A DNA stretch of 64,000 bases, from NCBI GenBank assembly GCA_017479935.1, contig JAFVBO010000104.1, positions 18,274 to 82,273 on the forward strand. The letters are read 5' to 3'. This DNA comes from Lachnospiraceae bacterium (GTDB lineage: Bacteria > Bacillota > Clostridia > Lachnospirales > Lachnospiraceae). Positions 35,320-42,879 of the stretch are shown in pieces. The notes under the pieces are model-generated. The model was given only the letters and a program-made list of their open reading frames with translations, was not told where the DNA came from and did no database searches. The stretch's first letter is position 1, and every line of letters starts with the position of its first letter. A program made the translations under genes and the position numbers.

Positions 35320-36717
35320 ATGAACAAAATCCGTAGTCTTTTTACTCCCCGCGATATGAGCCAGGGTGAGCCCTGGAAGCGCATCGCGGAATTTGCTTTC
35401 CCGCTTCTGATCGGCAACTTTGCCCAACAGCTGTACAATACCGTGGACGCCGTCGTGGTCGGCAACAGCAAATGGGGCTACACCGCCCTTGCCTCCGTAG
35501 GAAACGCCGGGCCGGTTTTAAACCTGTTGCTGGCCCTGTTTGTGGGCATCTCCACGGGTGCCGGCATCCTGGTTGCACAGTATTTTGGCGCGAAGGATAC
35601 CAAAAGCCTCACGAAAACCATCGGTAACTGCATCACCTTAACCGCTATCGCCAGCCTGGTCATCATGATTGTCGGGCCGCTCATCACGGGACCGCTTCTC
35701 ACGGCGGTGAACACGCTCCCGTCCATGTTTGACGCATGCAAGGCGTATCTGGACATCTTCTTTTACGGAATTGCGGGCTTCTTTTTCTATAACATCTTCG
35801 CCGGTGTTTTAAGAGGTCTGGGCGATTCGTTCTCCGCCCTGCTGTACCTCCTTGTCACCTCCGCCTTAAACATTGTGCTGGATCTTCTGCTGGTGGATTC
35901 CATGGGCGTGGCCGGCGTGGCGCTGGCGACGATTATTGCCCAGTTTATTTCCGCCTTCCTGTGCTTAAGAAAGCTTCTGTCCTTAAAGAATATCTTTACG
36001 CTGACCAAAGAGGATCTGCGCCCGGATGGTGTATTCATGCACCGGATCGTGGCTCTGGGCATCCCTTCCGGCGTTACCCAGGCTATCTTTTCCTGTGCCA
36101 TGATGGTGGTGCAGCGCCTCATCAACGGCTTTAACGACGAAATGTTTGTAGCCTGCAACGTCATGGTCATGCGTGTGGACGGTTACGCCATGCTGCCGAA
36201 CTTCAGCTTCGGCCAGGCCATGGGCACCTTCGCGGGCCAGAACGTGGGCGCGCGCCGGCTGGACCGCTTAAAGGATGGCACCAGACAGGGCCTCATCATG
36301 TCGCTCGTGACCTCCCTTGTGCTGACTCCGCTCATCCTGCTTTTCGGACCTGCGCTGATGCGCCTGTTTACGCCGGAGCAGAGCCTGATTGACCTTTCCA
36401 TGGGCATGATGTACATTCTGGCTGCCGGCTATGTGGCCATGTCCGTCACGCAGGTTCTGCAGGGCGTCATCCGCGGCGCGGGCGACACCGTAACGCCCAT
36501 GTGGATCAGCTTACTCACCACCGTACTTCTTCGCCTGCCCGTGGCCTACGGACTTGTCTATCTGACGCAAAAAGCTGGGGCGTCGCTCCTTGTGCAGGAG
36601 CAGATGGTGTTCGTCTCGCTCCTTGTAACGTGGCTTCTTGGTATGGTGATCACGATTGTGGTCTACAAGGTTGGCAAGTGGAAGGAGAACCTGGGCGCGC
36701 ATTTGGAAGAGAAATAA
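35320..36717 (+). CDS. MATE-family multidrug/cation exporter
   Basis: A 465-residue, 12-helix membrane protein of the multidrug and toxic compound extrusion family, clostridial branch, which expels cationic drugs or metabolites with Na+ or H+. Typical segments: PLLIGNFAQQLYNTVDAVVVG in helix 1, GAGILVAQYFGAKD and its counterpart GTFAGQNVGARRLDRL in the second half. Length is standard. It stands alone between divergent genes, with its own promoter, and ends at a strong terminator related to the 64-bp array. A link to YbjQ across the divergent promoter region is possible but not shown. Confidence 0.92.
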   Translation: MNKIRSLFTPRDMSQGEPWKRIAEFAFPLLIGNFAQQLYNTVDAVVVGNSKWGYTALASVGNAGPVLNLLLALFVGISTGAGILVAQYFGAKDTKSLTKTIGNCITLTAIASLVIMIVGPLITGPLLTAVNTLPSMFDACKAYLDIFFYGIAGFFFYNIFAGVLRGLGDSFSALLYLLVTSALNIVLDLLLVDSMGVAGVALATIIAQFISAFLCLRKLLSLKNIFTLTKEDLRPDGVFMHRIVALGIPSGVTQAIFSCAMMVVQRLINGFNDEMFVACNVMVMRVDGYAMLPNFSFGQAMGTFAGQNVGARRLDRLKDGTRQGLIMSLVTSLVLTPLILLFGPALMRLFTPEQSLIDLSMGMMYILAAGYVAMSVTQVLQGVIRGAGDTVTPMWISLLTTVLLRLPVAYGLVYLTQKAGASLLVQEQMVFVSLLVTWLLGMVITIVVYKVGKWKENLGAHLEEK

Positions 36718-36747
36718 AGCTATTTTCTTCTCTTAAATTCTTTTCAG

Positions 36748-36790
36748 GCGCAGGCATTGCTTGGTTTCTGAGCTTTGCCTGCGCTTTTTT
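36748..36790 (+). terminator. Intrinsic terminator of the MATE gene, copy of the 64-bp repeat
   Basis: GCGCAGGCA (36748-36756) pairs with TGCCTGCGC (36776-36784), followed by TTTTTT. It is the reverse complement of array unit 1 (33853). Confidence 0.92.
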
Positions 36791-36821
36791 CTTTCCTCAA
36801 CTCGCTTTCATAAAAAATATG

Positions 36822-36859
36822 TTGACAAACGACATATGTCGTGCTACGATATGTGTCGT
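36822..36859 (+). promoter_or_regulatory. PadR promoter with overlapping palindromic operators
   Basis: TTGACA (36822-36827), 17-base spacer, TACGAT (36845-36850). The spacer holds the perfect palindrome ACGACATATGTCGT (36829-36842); ACGATATGTGTCGT (36846-36859) overlaps the -10 box and a further GCGATATATCG follows. This layout fits autorepression by the PadR protein encoded next. Confidence 0.75.
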
Positions 36860-36931
36860 GAAGCGATATATCGACCAGCAACACTGTCGTGATGCGACAT
36901 TCATACAGAAAGATGGAAGGAAGTGATCCAA

Positions 36932-37258
36932 ATGAAAAAAGCAGAACCGCTTTCTGAGAGCTACTATTACATCCTGCTCTGTCTGGCGAAGGGAAAGAAC
37001 CACGGCTACGGCATTATGCAAATGACGGAGACGCTCTCGAAAGGCGAGGTAACCATAGGTTCCGGCACCATGTACGGCGCCACCGGAAACATGATGAAAA
37101 AAGGCTGGATTCAGGAAATTCTGTCCGATGAGCCGGGCGTGGAGCGCAAGCGGCTTTACCAGCTGACGGACGCCGGGCGGGAAGCCCTGGAAGTGGAAAC
37201 CAAGCGTTTGAAGAGAATGATTGCCAATGCTGAGGAGGTCTATCATGGCACAGTATAA
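36932..37258 (+). CDS. PadR-family transcriptional repressor
   Basis: A 108-residue winged-helix repressor: LSESYYYILLCLAKGKNHGYGIMQ forms the N-terminal helices, SGTMYGATGNMMKKGWI the recognition region and wing, followed by a short dimerisation helix. PadR proteins respond to phenolic acids, drugs or envelope stress. The ATG at 36932 is at good distance from GGAAGGAAG; a GTG at 36923 is the alternative. Its 3' end overlaps the next gene by 14 bases. Palindromic sites over its promoter suggest autoregulation. Confidence 0.9.
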   Translation: MKKAEPLSESYYYILLCLAKGKNHGYGIMQMTETLSKGEVTIGSGTMYGATGNMMKKGWIQEILSDEPGVERKRLYQLTDAGREALEVETKRLKRMIANAEEVYHGTV

Positions 37259-38159
37259 AACATCCCATACGTTTTATTCCGCATGGAATTATGAAAAAGA
37301 AATCGAAGATCTGAACGCCCAGTCGGAACAAGGCTGGCAGCTGGTGAAGGGCGGTTGCTTCTTCTCCCGCTTTGAAAAAAATCCGAACGTCCGCTACTGT
37401 TATCAGATGGATTTCGGCAGAATCGAGAACATGGGCCGTTACATAGAGATGTTCCGGGAACAGGGTTGGGAATATATCAATTCCACCTTTAATGGCTGGC
37501 ACTATTTCCGCAAGCCGTATGATGAGACCCTGCCGGAAAGCGCTTATGAGATTTTCACGGATCGGGAATCGCTGCAGGAGATGCGCGAACGCTGGGCCCG
37601 CATCGCCTTCGGGATCACCGTCGCTCTCGGCCTGTTCGCCATCCTCTCCCTCATCCGGCTCATTCTTCGCCCGCACCTTCCTGCACTGGTCCAGACGCTC
37701 ACTCTCGCGACGGAATGCGGCCTGGTGTTTTTCGGATCCTCTACCATGCGTAACCCGGACGTAAGCCACAACCGAAAGGGAGACAGCCATGTCCTTGGCG
37801 CTTGCCTGGCCGTCATTCTGATCGGTGCAATCGCAGGCATCGCCCTCACGGAGCTCCGTCCTTATTTCCACACCATGCAATCCTGGAGCGACTCGGATCT
37901 CTCCACCTCCGCGGCGCCGAAAGATTGGCTTCCCTTCCAGGTTCGCTACCCGGACAATTATTTCCTGGATCTTAAGATCGAGGCGCAGGAACCGCTCACC
38001 TTCGAAATCCTGGACAAGGACAATCATGTTGCCTACACGATCACAGACAAAGACTTCACCGGCGAGGATATCCGGCTGCGGCTTCCGAGTGGCGGGTACC
38101 GGCTGCATCTGAGCGATTACGGGGCAGGGCCTGTGAAGATAGAGGTTACTTTGAACTAG
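37245..38159 (+). CDS. DUF2812 membrane protein coupled to PadR
   Basis: A 304-residue protein. The N-terminal part (about 1-115) is a DUF2812 domain (HTFYSAWNYEKEIEDLN, GWQLVKGG, FREQGWEYINSTFNGWHYFRK). Two or three hydrophobic segments follow (about 125-200), then a C-terminal beta-rich region of about 100 residues outside the membrane. DUF2812 proteins are usually encoded next to a PadR regulator and may act as its membrane-bound sensor or antagonist; this is inference from gene association. The start at 37245 follows GAGGAGG inside the padR gene. A large palindromic repeat follows its stop. Confidence 0.85.
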   Translation: MAQYKTSHTFYSAWNYEKEIEDLNAQSEQGWQLVKGGCFFSRFEKNPNVRYCYQMDFGRIENMGRYIEMFREQGWEYINSTFNGWHYFRKPYDETLPESAYEIFTDRESLQEMRERWARIAFGITVALGLFAILSLIRLILRPHLPALVQTLTLATECGLVFFGSSTMRNPDVSHNRKGDSHVLGACLAVILIGAIAGIALTELRPYFHTMQSWSDSDLSTSAAPKDWLPFQVRYPDNYFLDLKIEAQEPLTFEILDKDNHVAYTITDKDFTGEDIRLRLPSGGYRLHLSDYGAGPVKIEVTLN

Positions 38160-38164
38160 CGCGA

Positions 38165-38260
38165 AGGTGACAGGGGACGGGTCTGTGTCACAAAAGCTGC
38201 CAGCTTTTGTGACACAGGCCCGTCCCCTGTCACCTCGTCCCTGTCATCTTTTTGTCACTT
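38165..38260. repeat. GTGACAGGGGACGGG-family repeat, copy C
   Basis: A nearly perfect inverted repeat (38165-38235) with arms over 30 bases, plus a shorter degenerate motif. The central 60 or so bases are the same as in copy B at 24979-25051. It lies between two convergent genes. Confidence 0.9.
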
Positions 38261-38265
38261 TCCAG

Positions 38266-38523
38266 TCACTGCTGTTTCTTTCTTTTCTTCACAGCCTCCG
38301 CCAGCAGATACTCCACCTGGCCATTGATGGAGCGGAAATCTTCTTCCGCCCATTCGGCCAGGTCCGCCCATAAAGACGGGGACAGGCGAAGTACCACCTG
38401 CTTTCTGGCCTTTTCTTTATCGGACAGCTTCTTCTCCCGCTCTTTAATTTCCTGCTCCATTTCGGCGATTTTTTTCAGGCGTTTTTGCAGCTGTTCTTCT
38501 TTTTCCTGCAGTTGGTCGGACAC
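38266..38523 (-). CDS. Arc-like ribbon-helix-helix protein with coiled coil
   Basis: An 85-residue protein. Residues about 1-40 form a highly charged coiled coil (DQLQEKEEQLQKRLKKIAEM). The C-terminal part (KQVVLRLSPSLWADLAEWAE, then SINGQVEYLLAEAV) is an Arc/MetJ-type ribbon-helix-helix DNA-binding domain. The GTG at 38523 follows GGGAGAGG and is preferred; an in-frame ATG at 38592 would add 23 residues without a good ribosome site. It follows the SPFH gene on the same strand. The 21-base palindrome over the SPFH promoter is a candidate target. Confidence 0.8.
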   Translation of the reverse strand: MSDQLQEKEEQLQKRLKKIAEMEQEIKEREKKLSDKEKARKQVVLRLSPSLWADLAEWAEEDFRSINGQVEYLLAEAVKKRKKQQ

Positions 38524-38598
38524 TCTTCCTCTCCCTTCGGTATGAAAACACAGGTCTTTCCTGTTCCTATCATTCACAGGCCGTAAGTCCATCTGCTT

Positions 38599-39615
38599 TT
38601 AATAAATGGACCCGCTGTTGACGATCGGCTGGGCATCCTTATTGCCGCACAGAACCACCAGGAGGTTGGACACCATCTGGGCCTTTCTTTCCTCATCGAG
38701 CACCACAACCTCGTCCTCGTTCAGCTGATCGATCGCCATCTTCACCATGCCAACGGCGCCTTCCACGATCTTCTGGCGGGCGGCGATGATGGCCACAGCC
38801 TGCTGCTTCTGCAGCATGGCGGCCGCGATTTCCTCTGCGTAGGCCAGCGTGGTGATGCGCACGTCCTCAATCTCGAGGCCCGCTTCATCCACTCTCTTCT
38901 GCAGTTCTTCCTGCATCAGATCCGAAATCTCCTGGCTGCTGCCCCGAAGCGTCTTTTCCTCCGAGCGCTCATCCATGACATCATAGGGGTACTGTCTGGC
39001 GACGTGGCGGATTGTGGTGTCGCACTGGACGGACAAAAACTCCTGGTAGTTTTCCACGGAGAATACGGCTTTCGTGGGGTCAATCACCTTCCAGATTACG
39101 ATCGTGCCGATGATGATGGGGTTACCCATGACATCGTTCACCTTCTGCTTCCGGTTGTTTAAGGTCATGGTTTTCAGCGAGATCTTCTTTTTAGGTATCA
39201 CGGCGGCCTTTACCTGGGTTCCCGTACTCTCTGACGTGGTGACCGTCAGCGTCTGGGATTCCTCGCCGGTGCGCTCCGGAGCGATCAGGGAGGCGAAGGG
39301 GTTCGTGAAATAATACCCCGGCTCACGGATGGTTCCGTAGTATTGGCCAAAGAGAGCCAGCACGATCGCTTCGTTCGGGTTCACGATGTGAAGGCCCGCG
39401 CAGGCAATCGAGGCCGCAATGATCAGAAGCACAGCGGCTATGATGCCAAGGATAGGAAGCCACAGATGGCGCTCCCAGGTGGAGCAGGCGATGCTTCCCA
39501 GGACGATCAGCAAAATGGAAAGCGCATAGGCTCCCAGAATGCCGAACAGGGCAGGCAGACCTCCCATCGGATGAATGATTTTTTCCTCTACAATCTGCTT
39601 CGTTGTGTTACTCAT
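38599..39615 (-). CDS. SPFH/band-7 domain membrane protein
   Basis: A 338-residue protein of the stomatin/prohibitin/flotillin group, which forms membrane-bound rings that organise lipid domains or guard proteases. Two hydrophobic segments lie in the first 75 residues, then the band-7 domain (NPNEAIVLALFGQYYGTIREPGYY, later VENYQEFLSVQCDTTIRHVARQ) and a helical tail with LEIEDVRITTLAYAEEIAAAM. Start at 39615 with AGGAGGTATCC. It is the first gene of an operon with the RHH protein. Promoter and palindromic operator at 39706-39756. Confidence 0.9.
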   Translation of the reverse strand: MSNTTKQIVEEKIIHPMGGLPALFGILGAYALSILLIVLGSIACSTWERHLWLPILGIIAAVLLIIAASIACAGLHIVNPNEAIVLALFGQYYGTIREPGYYFTNPFASLIAPERTGEESQTLTVTTSESTGTQVKAAVIPKKKISLKTMTLNNRKQKVNDVMGNPIIIGTIVIWKVIDPTKAVFSVENYQEFLSVQCDTTIRHVARQYPYDVMDERSEEKTLRGSSQEISDLMQEELQKRVDEAGLEIEDVRITTLAYAEEIAAAMLQKQQAVAIIAARQKIVEGAVGMVKMAIDQLNEDEVVVLDEERKAQMVSNLLVVLCGNKDAQPIVNSGSIY

Positions 39616-39705
39616 AGGATACCTCCTTTTTAAGGTTAGGCGCCCGCTTCATGCGCTTTGCGGCCGACAGGGCGTTTGCTTTGTGGATATCACAGGTGTG
39701 CTTGT

Positions 39706-39756
39706 GTGATATCATTTTGATATCACTATGATAGTATATGATTTTTCTTTTGTCAA
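39706..39756 (-). promoter_or_regulatory. SPFH promoter with 21-bp palindromic operator
   Basis: On the minus strand TTGACA (39751-39756), 17-base spacer, TATCAT (39728-39733). Immediately downstream the perfect palindrome GTGATATCA-ttt-TGATATCAC (39706-39726) covers the start of transcription; a related half-site (GATATCAC) lies just beyond. Confidence 0.75.
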
Positions 39757-39847
39757 TGCTTTTTTGCAGGATACATTGATCCTTGCAAAGGCTCTGTTTC
39801 ATCGGTATAATAAAGCCAGTATGAACGAAAGAGGGGGTGATAAGAAA

Positions 39848-41422
39848 ATGGGAATGTACTTGAATCCCGGAAACGAGGGCTTTGCACGCGCAAGGAAAAG
39901 CCGGTATGTGGATAAGTCGAAGCTTCTGGCGCATATCAATCAGACCATAGATGGAAGCCATAATCTCCTTTGCATCAGCCGTCCCCGCCGGTTTGGGAAA
40001 TCCTATGCCGCCCAGATGCTGTGCGCCTATTACGATAAGGACTGTGATTCCTCCCATCTTTTTTCTGATCTGGCGATCGCCCAGGATCCTACTTATCAGG
40101 TGTATCTAAATCAATATAACGTGATTTACCTGGATATGACCAATATCATTGGGAAGACTTGTGCTTCAGAAATGATGGATTATATTCAAGCCTCGATCAC
40201 AAAGGAAATTCTGGCGGAATACAATGTCCTGCAAGCCGGAAACTCGTTGGATGAAACCCTTCTGAACGCGGTCAGCCTCAGCGGTCGTAAATTTGTCATG
40301 ATCATAGACGAATGGGATGCTCCGCTTAGAGAAAGGCCGGAGATTGAGAAGGACTACTTGCAATTTCTCCGAATGCTGTTTAAGAGCAGCGGGACAACTG
40401 CCCGTATTTTTGCCGCAGCTTACATGACCGGCATTTTACCCATCAAAAAAGACGGCTCCGAATCCGCAATTTCCGATTTCGATGAATATACCATGCTGGA
40501 TCCCGGAGAATATCAGGAATTCATTGGTTTTACGGAAGAAGAGGTCCGAAAACTATGTGCCGAAAAGGATTTGGATTTTAAGGAAGCCAAACGATGGTAC
40601 GACGGGTATTCTTTCGACCATTTTTCCTCGATCTACAATCCCTATTCCATCATGCAGGCTTTGCAAAGAAACCGTTTCAAATCCTATTGGCGGCAGTCCT
40701 CCGCCGCAGACGCGCTGGAGGATTACATCAAAGCGGATTTTGACGGGCTGTTCACCTCTGTTCTGGAGCTGCTAAATGGCCTGGAAATACCGGTTTACAC
40801 GGAAAGCTTTAACAACGATATCCGTTCGGTAAAAAGTAAAGACGATGTTCTTACCATGCTGATTCATTTAGGATACCTTGCCTACAACGCAGACAAAGGG
40901 ACCGTGAGAATTCCGAATGAAGAGATCCGCCTTGAATTTGCCGGATCTGTTCGCGACGTAAAGAATACAGAATCGGGAAAACGGCTGATGGAAAGCAGAA
41001 AGCTGATCCAGGATACCGTCGCAATGGATGCACACACTGTGGCTGCGGAAATCGAAAGAGTTCACGCACTCATTTCCTCGCCTATCCATTATAACAACGA
41101 ACAAGCTCTGCGATGCACCATCCAGATTGCTTATTATGCCTATGTGGATGAATATATCAAATTTGAAGAACTGCCCTCCGGGGATGGATTTGTTGATGTG
41201 GTATTCCTGCCCAAACGAACTTCCCGTCTTCCTGCGCTGCTCATTGAACTGAAATGGAATCAAGCGGCAGAGGGAGCGATTGGGCAGATCAAGGGCAAGC
41301 ATTATGTTGACGCGCTGAAAGACTATGGAGGCGAGATTCTTCTGGTCGGAATCAGCTATGATCGAAATGACAAAGAGAACAAGCGGAAGCACTCCTGCGT
41401 GATTGAGAAGTACGTGCTGTAA
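39848..41422 (+). CDS. AAA-ATPase-like / PD-(D/E)XK nuclease superfamily protein
   Basis: A 524-residue protein of the large clostridial and Bacteroides family pairing an AAA-ATPase-like N-terminal domain with a PD-(D/E)XK nuclease-like C-terminus. Visible: YVDKSKLL, CISRPRRFGKSYAAQML (Walker A type), VIYLDMTNI and MIIDEWDAP (Walker B), and near the end GFVDVVFLP followed by PALLIELKWN, the nuclease-fold acidic and Lys residues. The biological role of the family is unknown. The ATG at 39848 follows a GGGGGTG site; in-frame ATGs at 39821 and 39728 are alternatives. It is divergent from the SPFH operon across the palindromic operator and is somewhat AT-rich. Confidence 0.85.
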   Translation: MGMYLNPGNEGFARARKSRYVDKSKLLAHINQTIDGSHNLLCISRPRRFGKSYAAQMLCAYYDKDCDSSHLFSDLAIAQDPTYQVYLNQYNVIYLDMTNIIGKTCASEMMDYIQASITKEILAEYNVLQAGNSLDETLLNAVSLSGRKFVMIIDEWDAPLRERPEIEKDYLQFLRMLFKSSGTTARIFAAAYMTGILPIKKDGSESAISDFDEYTMLDPGEYQEFIGFTEEEVRKLCAEKDLDFKEAKRWYDGYSFDHFSSIYNPYSIMQALQRNRFKSYWRQSSAADALEDYIKADFDGLFTSVLELLNGLEIPVYTESFNNDIRSVKSKDDVLTMLIHLGYLAYNADKGTVRIPNEEIRLEFAGSVRDVKNTESGKRLMESRKLIQDTVAMDAHTVAAEIERVHALISSPIHYNNEQALRCTIQIAYYAYVDEYIKFEELPSGDGFVDVVFLPKRTSRLPALLIELKWNQAAEGAIGQIKGKHYVDALKDYGGEILLVGISYDRNDKENKRKHSCVIEKYVL

Positions 41423-41429
41423 GAATCTG

Positions 41430-41500
41430 AAGGGGACGGTCCTGTGTCAGAAAATGTGACAGAGGCCCGTCCCCTGTCACCTGCCCTGTCACCTTCCAAG
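41430..41500. repeat. GTGACAGGGGACGGG-family repeat, copy D (degenerate)
   Basis: GGGGACGGTCCTGTGTCA, then TGTGACAG and CCCGTCCCCTGTCACC: a decayed inverted repeat following the ATPase/nuclease-like gene. Confidence 0.8.
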
Positions 41501-41530
41501 GAGCTGCAACTACGGACACTTTTCAGAAGA

Positions 41531-41574
41531 GATTGGATATTGCCTAACTATTCAACAATGGGTATAATCCAATC
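41531..41574 (+). promoter_or_regulatory. rhaD: rhaD promoter framed by an inverted repeat
   Basis: TTGCCT (41540-41545), 17-base spacer, TATAAT (41563-41568). GATTGGAT (41531-41538) and ATCCAATC (41567-41574) are exact inverted repeats at the two edges of the promoter, a plausible looping operator for a sugar-responsive regulator. Confidence 0.6.
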
Positions 41575-41676
41575 GAGAATATGAAAACGGCACAGCCCCT
41601 CTTTTCATGCGCAAGAAGGAATCAGAACAGATTTCAGGGTGTCAGCTGCCGGTACAAGAATAAAGGAGAAAACAAG

Positions 41677-42537
41677 ATGAAGGTTTTGGAAGCCAGATTT
41701 ATGAGAGACTTTATCAACATGGCCCAGGAGGGATATGAGCAGGGCTGGCATGAAAGAAACGGCGGCAACCTGTCCTACCGCATTAAGCCGCATGAGGTAG
41801 AGGCGATCCGCGATCGCTTGAGTGATCATCACGATTGGCAGCCCATCGGCGCCAGCGTGCCGGATCTGGCGGGAGAATTTTTCCTGGTAACTGGAACTGG
41901 CCAGTTCTTCCGCAACGTGCCGATTGATCCCGAAGTGACCCTGGGCATTATCGAGATTGATGAAACCGGCGAGAATTACCGCATCCGCTGGGGCTATGTG
42001 GAAGGCGGCCGCCCTACCAGCGAGCTTCCCACCCACCTGTTAAACCATCAGGTGCGCAAGCGCGTGACGAACGGAAAGGACCGCATCATTTACCATGCGC
42101 ACACCACCAACATTATCGCCCTGTCCTTCGTCCTTCCGTTAAAGGATGAAGTGTTCACCCGTGAGCTGTGGGAAATGGCTACGGAGTGCCCGGTTGTCTT
42201 CCCGCAGGGCATTGGCGTGGTGGAATGGATGGTTCCCGGCGGACGGGAAATCGGTATTGTTACCAGCGAGCTGATGGAAAAATACAGCGCGGTTGTGTGG
42301 GCGATGCACGGCATGTTCTGCTCCGGTTCCACCTTTGACGAAACCTTCGGCCTGATGCACACCATCGAGAAGGCGGCGGAGATCCTTTGCAAGGTTATGA
42401 TGATGGGCGGCCGCAAGCGCCAGACAATTACCCCGAATAACTTCCGGGATCTGGAGAAGGGCTTTAAGATTACGCTGGATGAGAGATTCCTGTATGAAAA
42501 GGAAGATAACGGCGTGATACCGGGAATGGAAGACTAA
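41677..42537 (+). CDS. rhaD: Rhamnulose-1-phosphate aldolase
   Basis: Zinc-dependent class II aldolase that splits L-rhamnulose 1-phosphate into dihydroxyacetone phosphate and L-lactaldehyde. It has 286 residues, close to the family norm. Motifs: ERNGGNLSYR near the N-terminus, VTGTGQFFRNV, the metal-binding IIYHAHTTN (two His) and AVVWAMHGMFCSG with the third His. The ATG at 41677 follows AAAGGAG; the frame is open upstream without a better start. Stand-alone gene with its own promoter and terminator, about 5 kb before the microcompartment operon, whose propanediol pathway would consume its lactaldehyde. Rhamnose isomerase and kinase genes are not in the window. Confidence 0.92.
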   Translation: MKVLEARFMRDFINMAQEGYEQGWHERNGGNLSYRIKPHEVEAIRDRLSDHHDWQPIGASVPDLAGEFFLVTGTGQFFRNVPIDPEVTLGIIEIDETGENYRIRWGYVEGGRPTSELPTHLLNHQVRKRVTNGKDRIIYHAHTTNIIALSFVLPLKDEVFTRELWEMATECPVVFPQGIGVVEWMVPGGREIGIVTSELMEKYSAVVWAMHGMFCSGSTFDETFGLMHTIEKAAEILCKVMMMGGRKRQTITPNNFRDLEKGFKITLDERFLYEKEDNGVIPGMED

Positions 42538-42557
42538 CGAAATTACCCAGAAAGCTT

Positions 42558-42605
42558 GAGAACGGTTCGATTCGCTCATTTGACCGAATTGAACCGTTCT
42601 CTTTT
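42558..42605 (+). terminator. Intrinsic terminator of rhaD
   Basis: GAGAACGGTTCgATTCG pairs with CGAATtGAACCGTTCTC, followed by TTTT. Confidence 0.92.
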
Positions 42606-42697
42606 CTGTTAAGTTTTTACTTTCTTTACATAACTAAGGAGATCTTGTTTTTATTACACTTGTCATTGACAGAGCGCCCGGAGCACGGAAGCATCAT

Positions 42698-42760
42698 GAA
42701 CTATAAGTTCACAGCCTGAACTATAATTCTGTTGACAGGTTGCGATAATACAATTACTAT
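42698..42760 (+). promoter_or_regulatory. Promoter and paired repeats before the lipoprotein gene
   Basis: TTGACA (42732-42737), 17-base spacer, TACTAT (42755-42760). GAACTATAAGTTC at 42698 is repeated as GAACTATAATTC at 42718, just upstream: two possible operator sites. The 342-base gap 42538-42879 also holds the rhaD terminator and, at 42781-42879, an open stretch that reads like the tail of a lost gene. Confidence 0.5.
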
Positions 42761-42780
42761 ACAATTAGAGCAGACGATAA

Positions 42781-42879
42781 TCTTGCGATGATGAGCAATA
42801 TTTCAGCTTGGATCATTCAGACTATGCGAAAAAGGCAATGATAGAGAAGGTACTTGATAATGCCGGAAAGGGGATATAG
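42781..42879 (+). pseudogene. Possible remnant of a gene's 3' end
   Basis: Between a stop at 42778-42780 and a TAG at 42877-42879 the frame reads as a protein-like helical tail (LDHSDYAKKAMIEKVLDNAG) with no start codon of its own except one inside the helix. It may be the leftover C-terminus of a gene lost when the AT-rich segment was inserted. Weak evidence. Confidence 0.25.
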
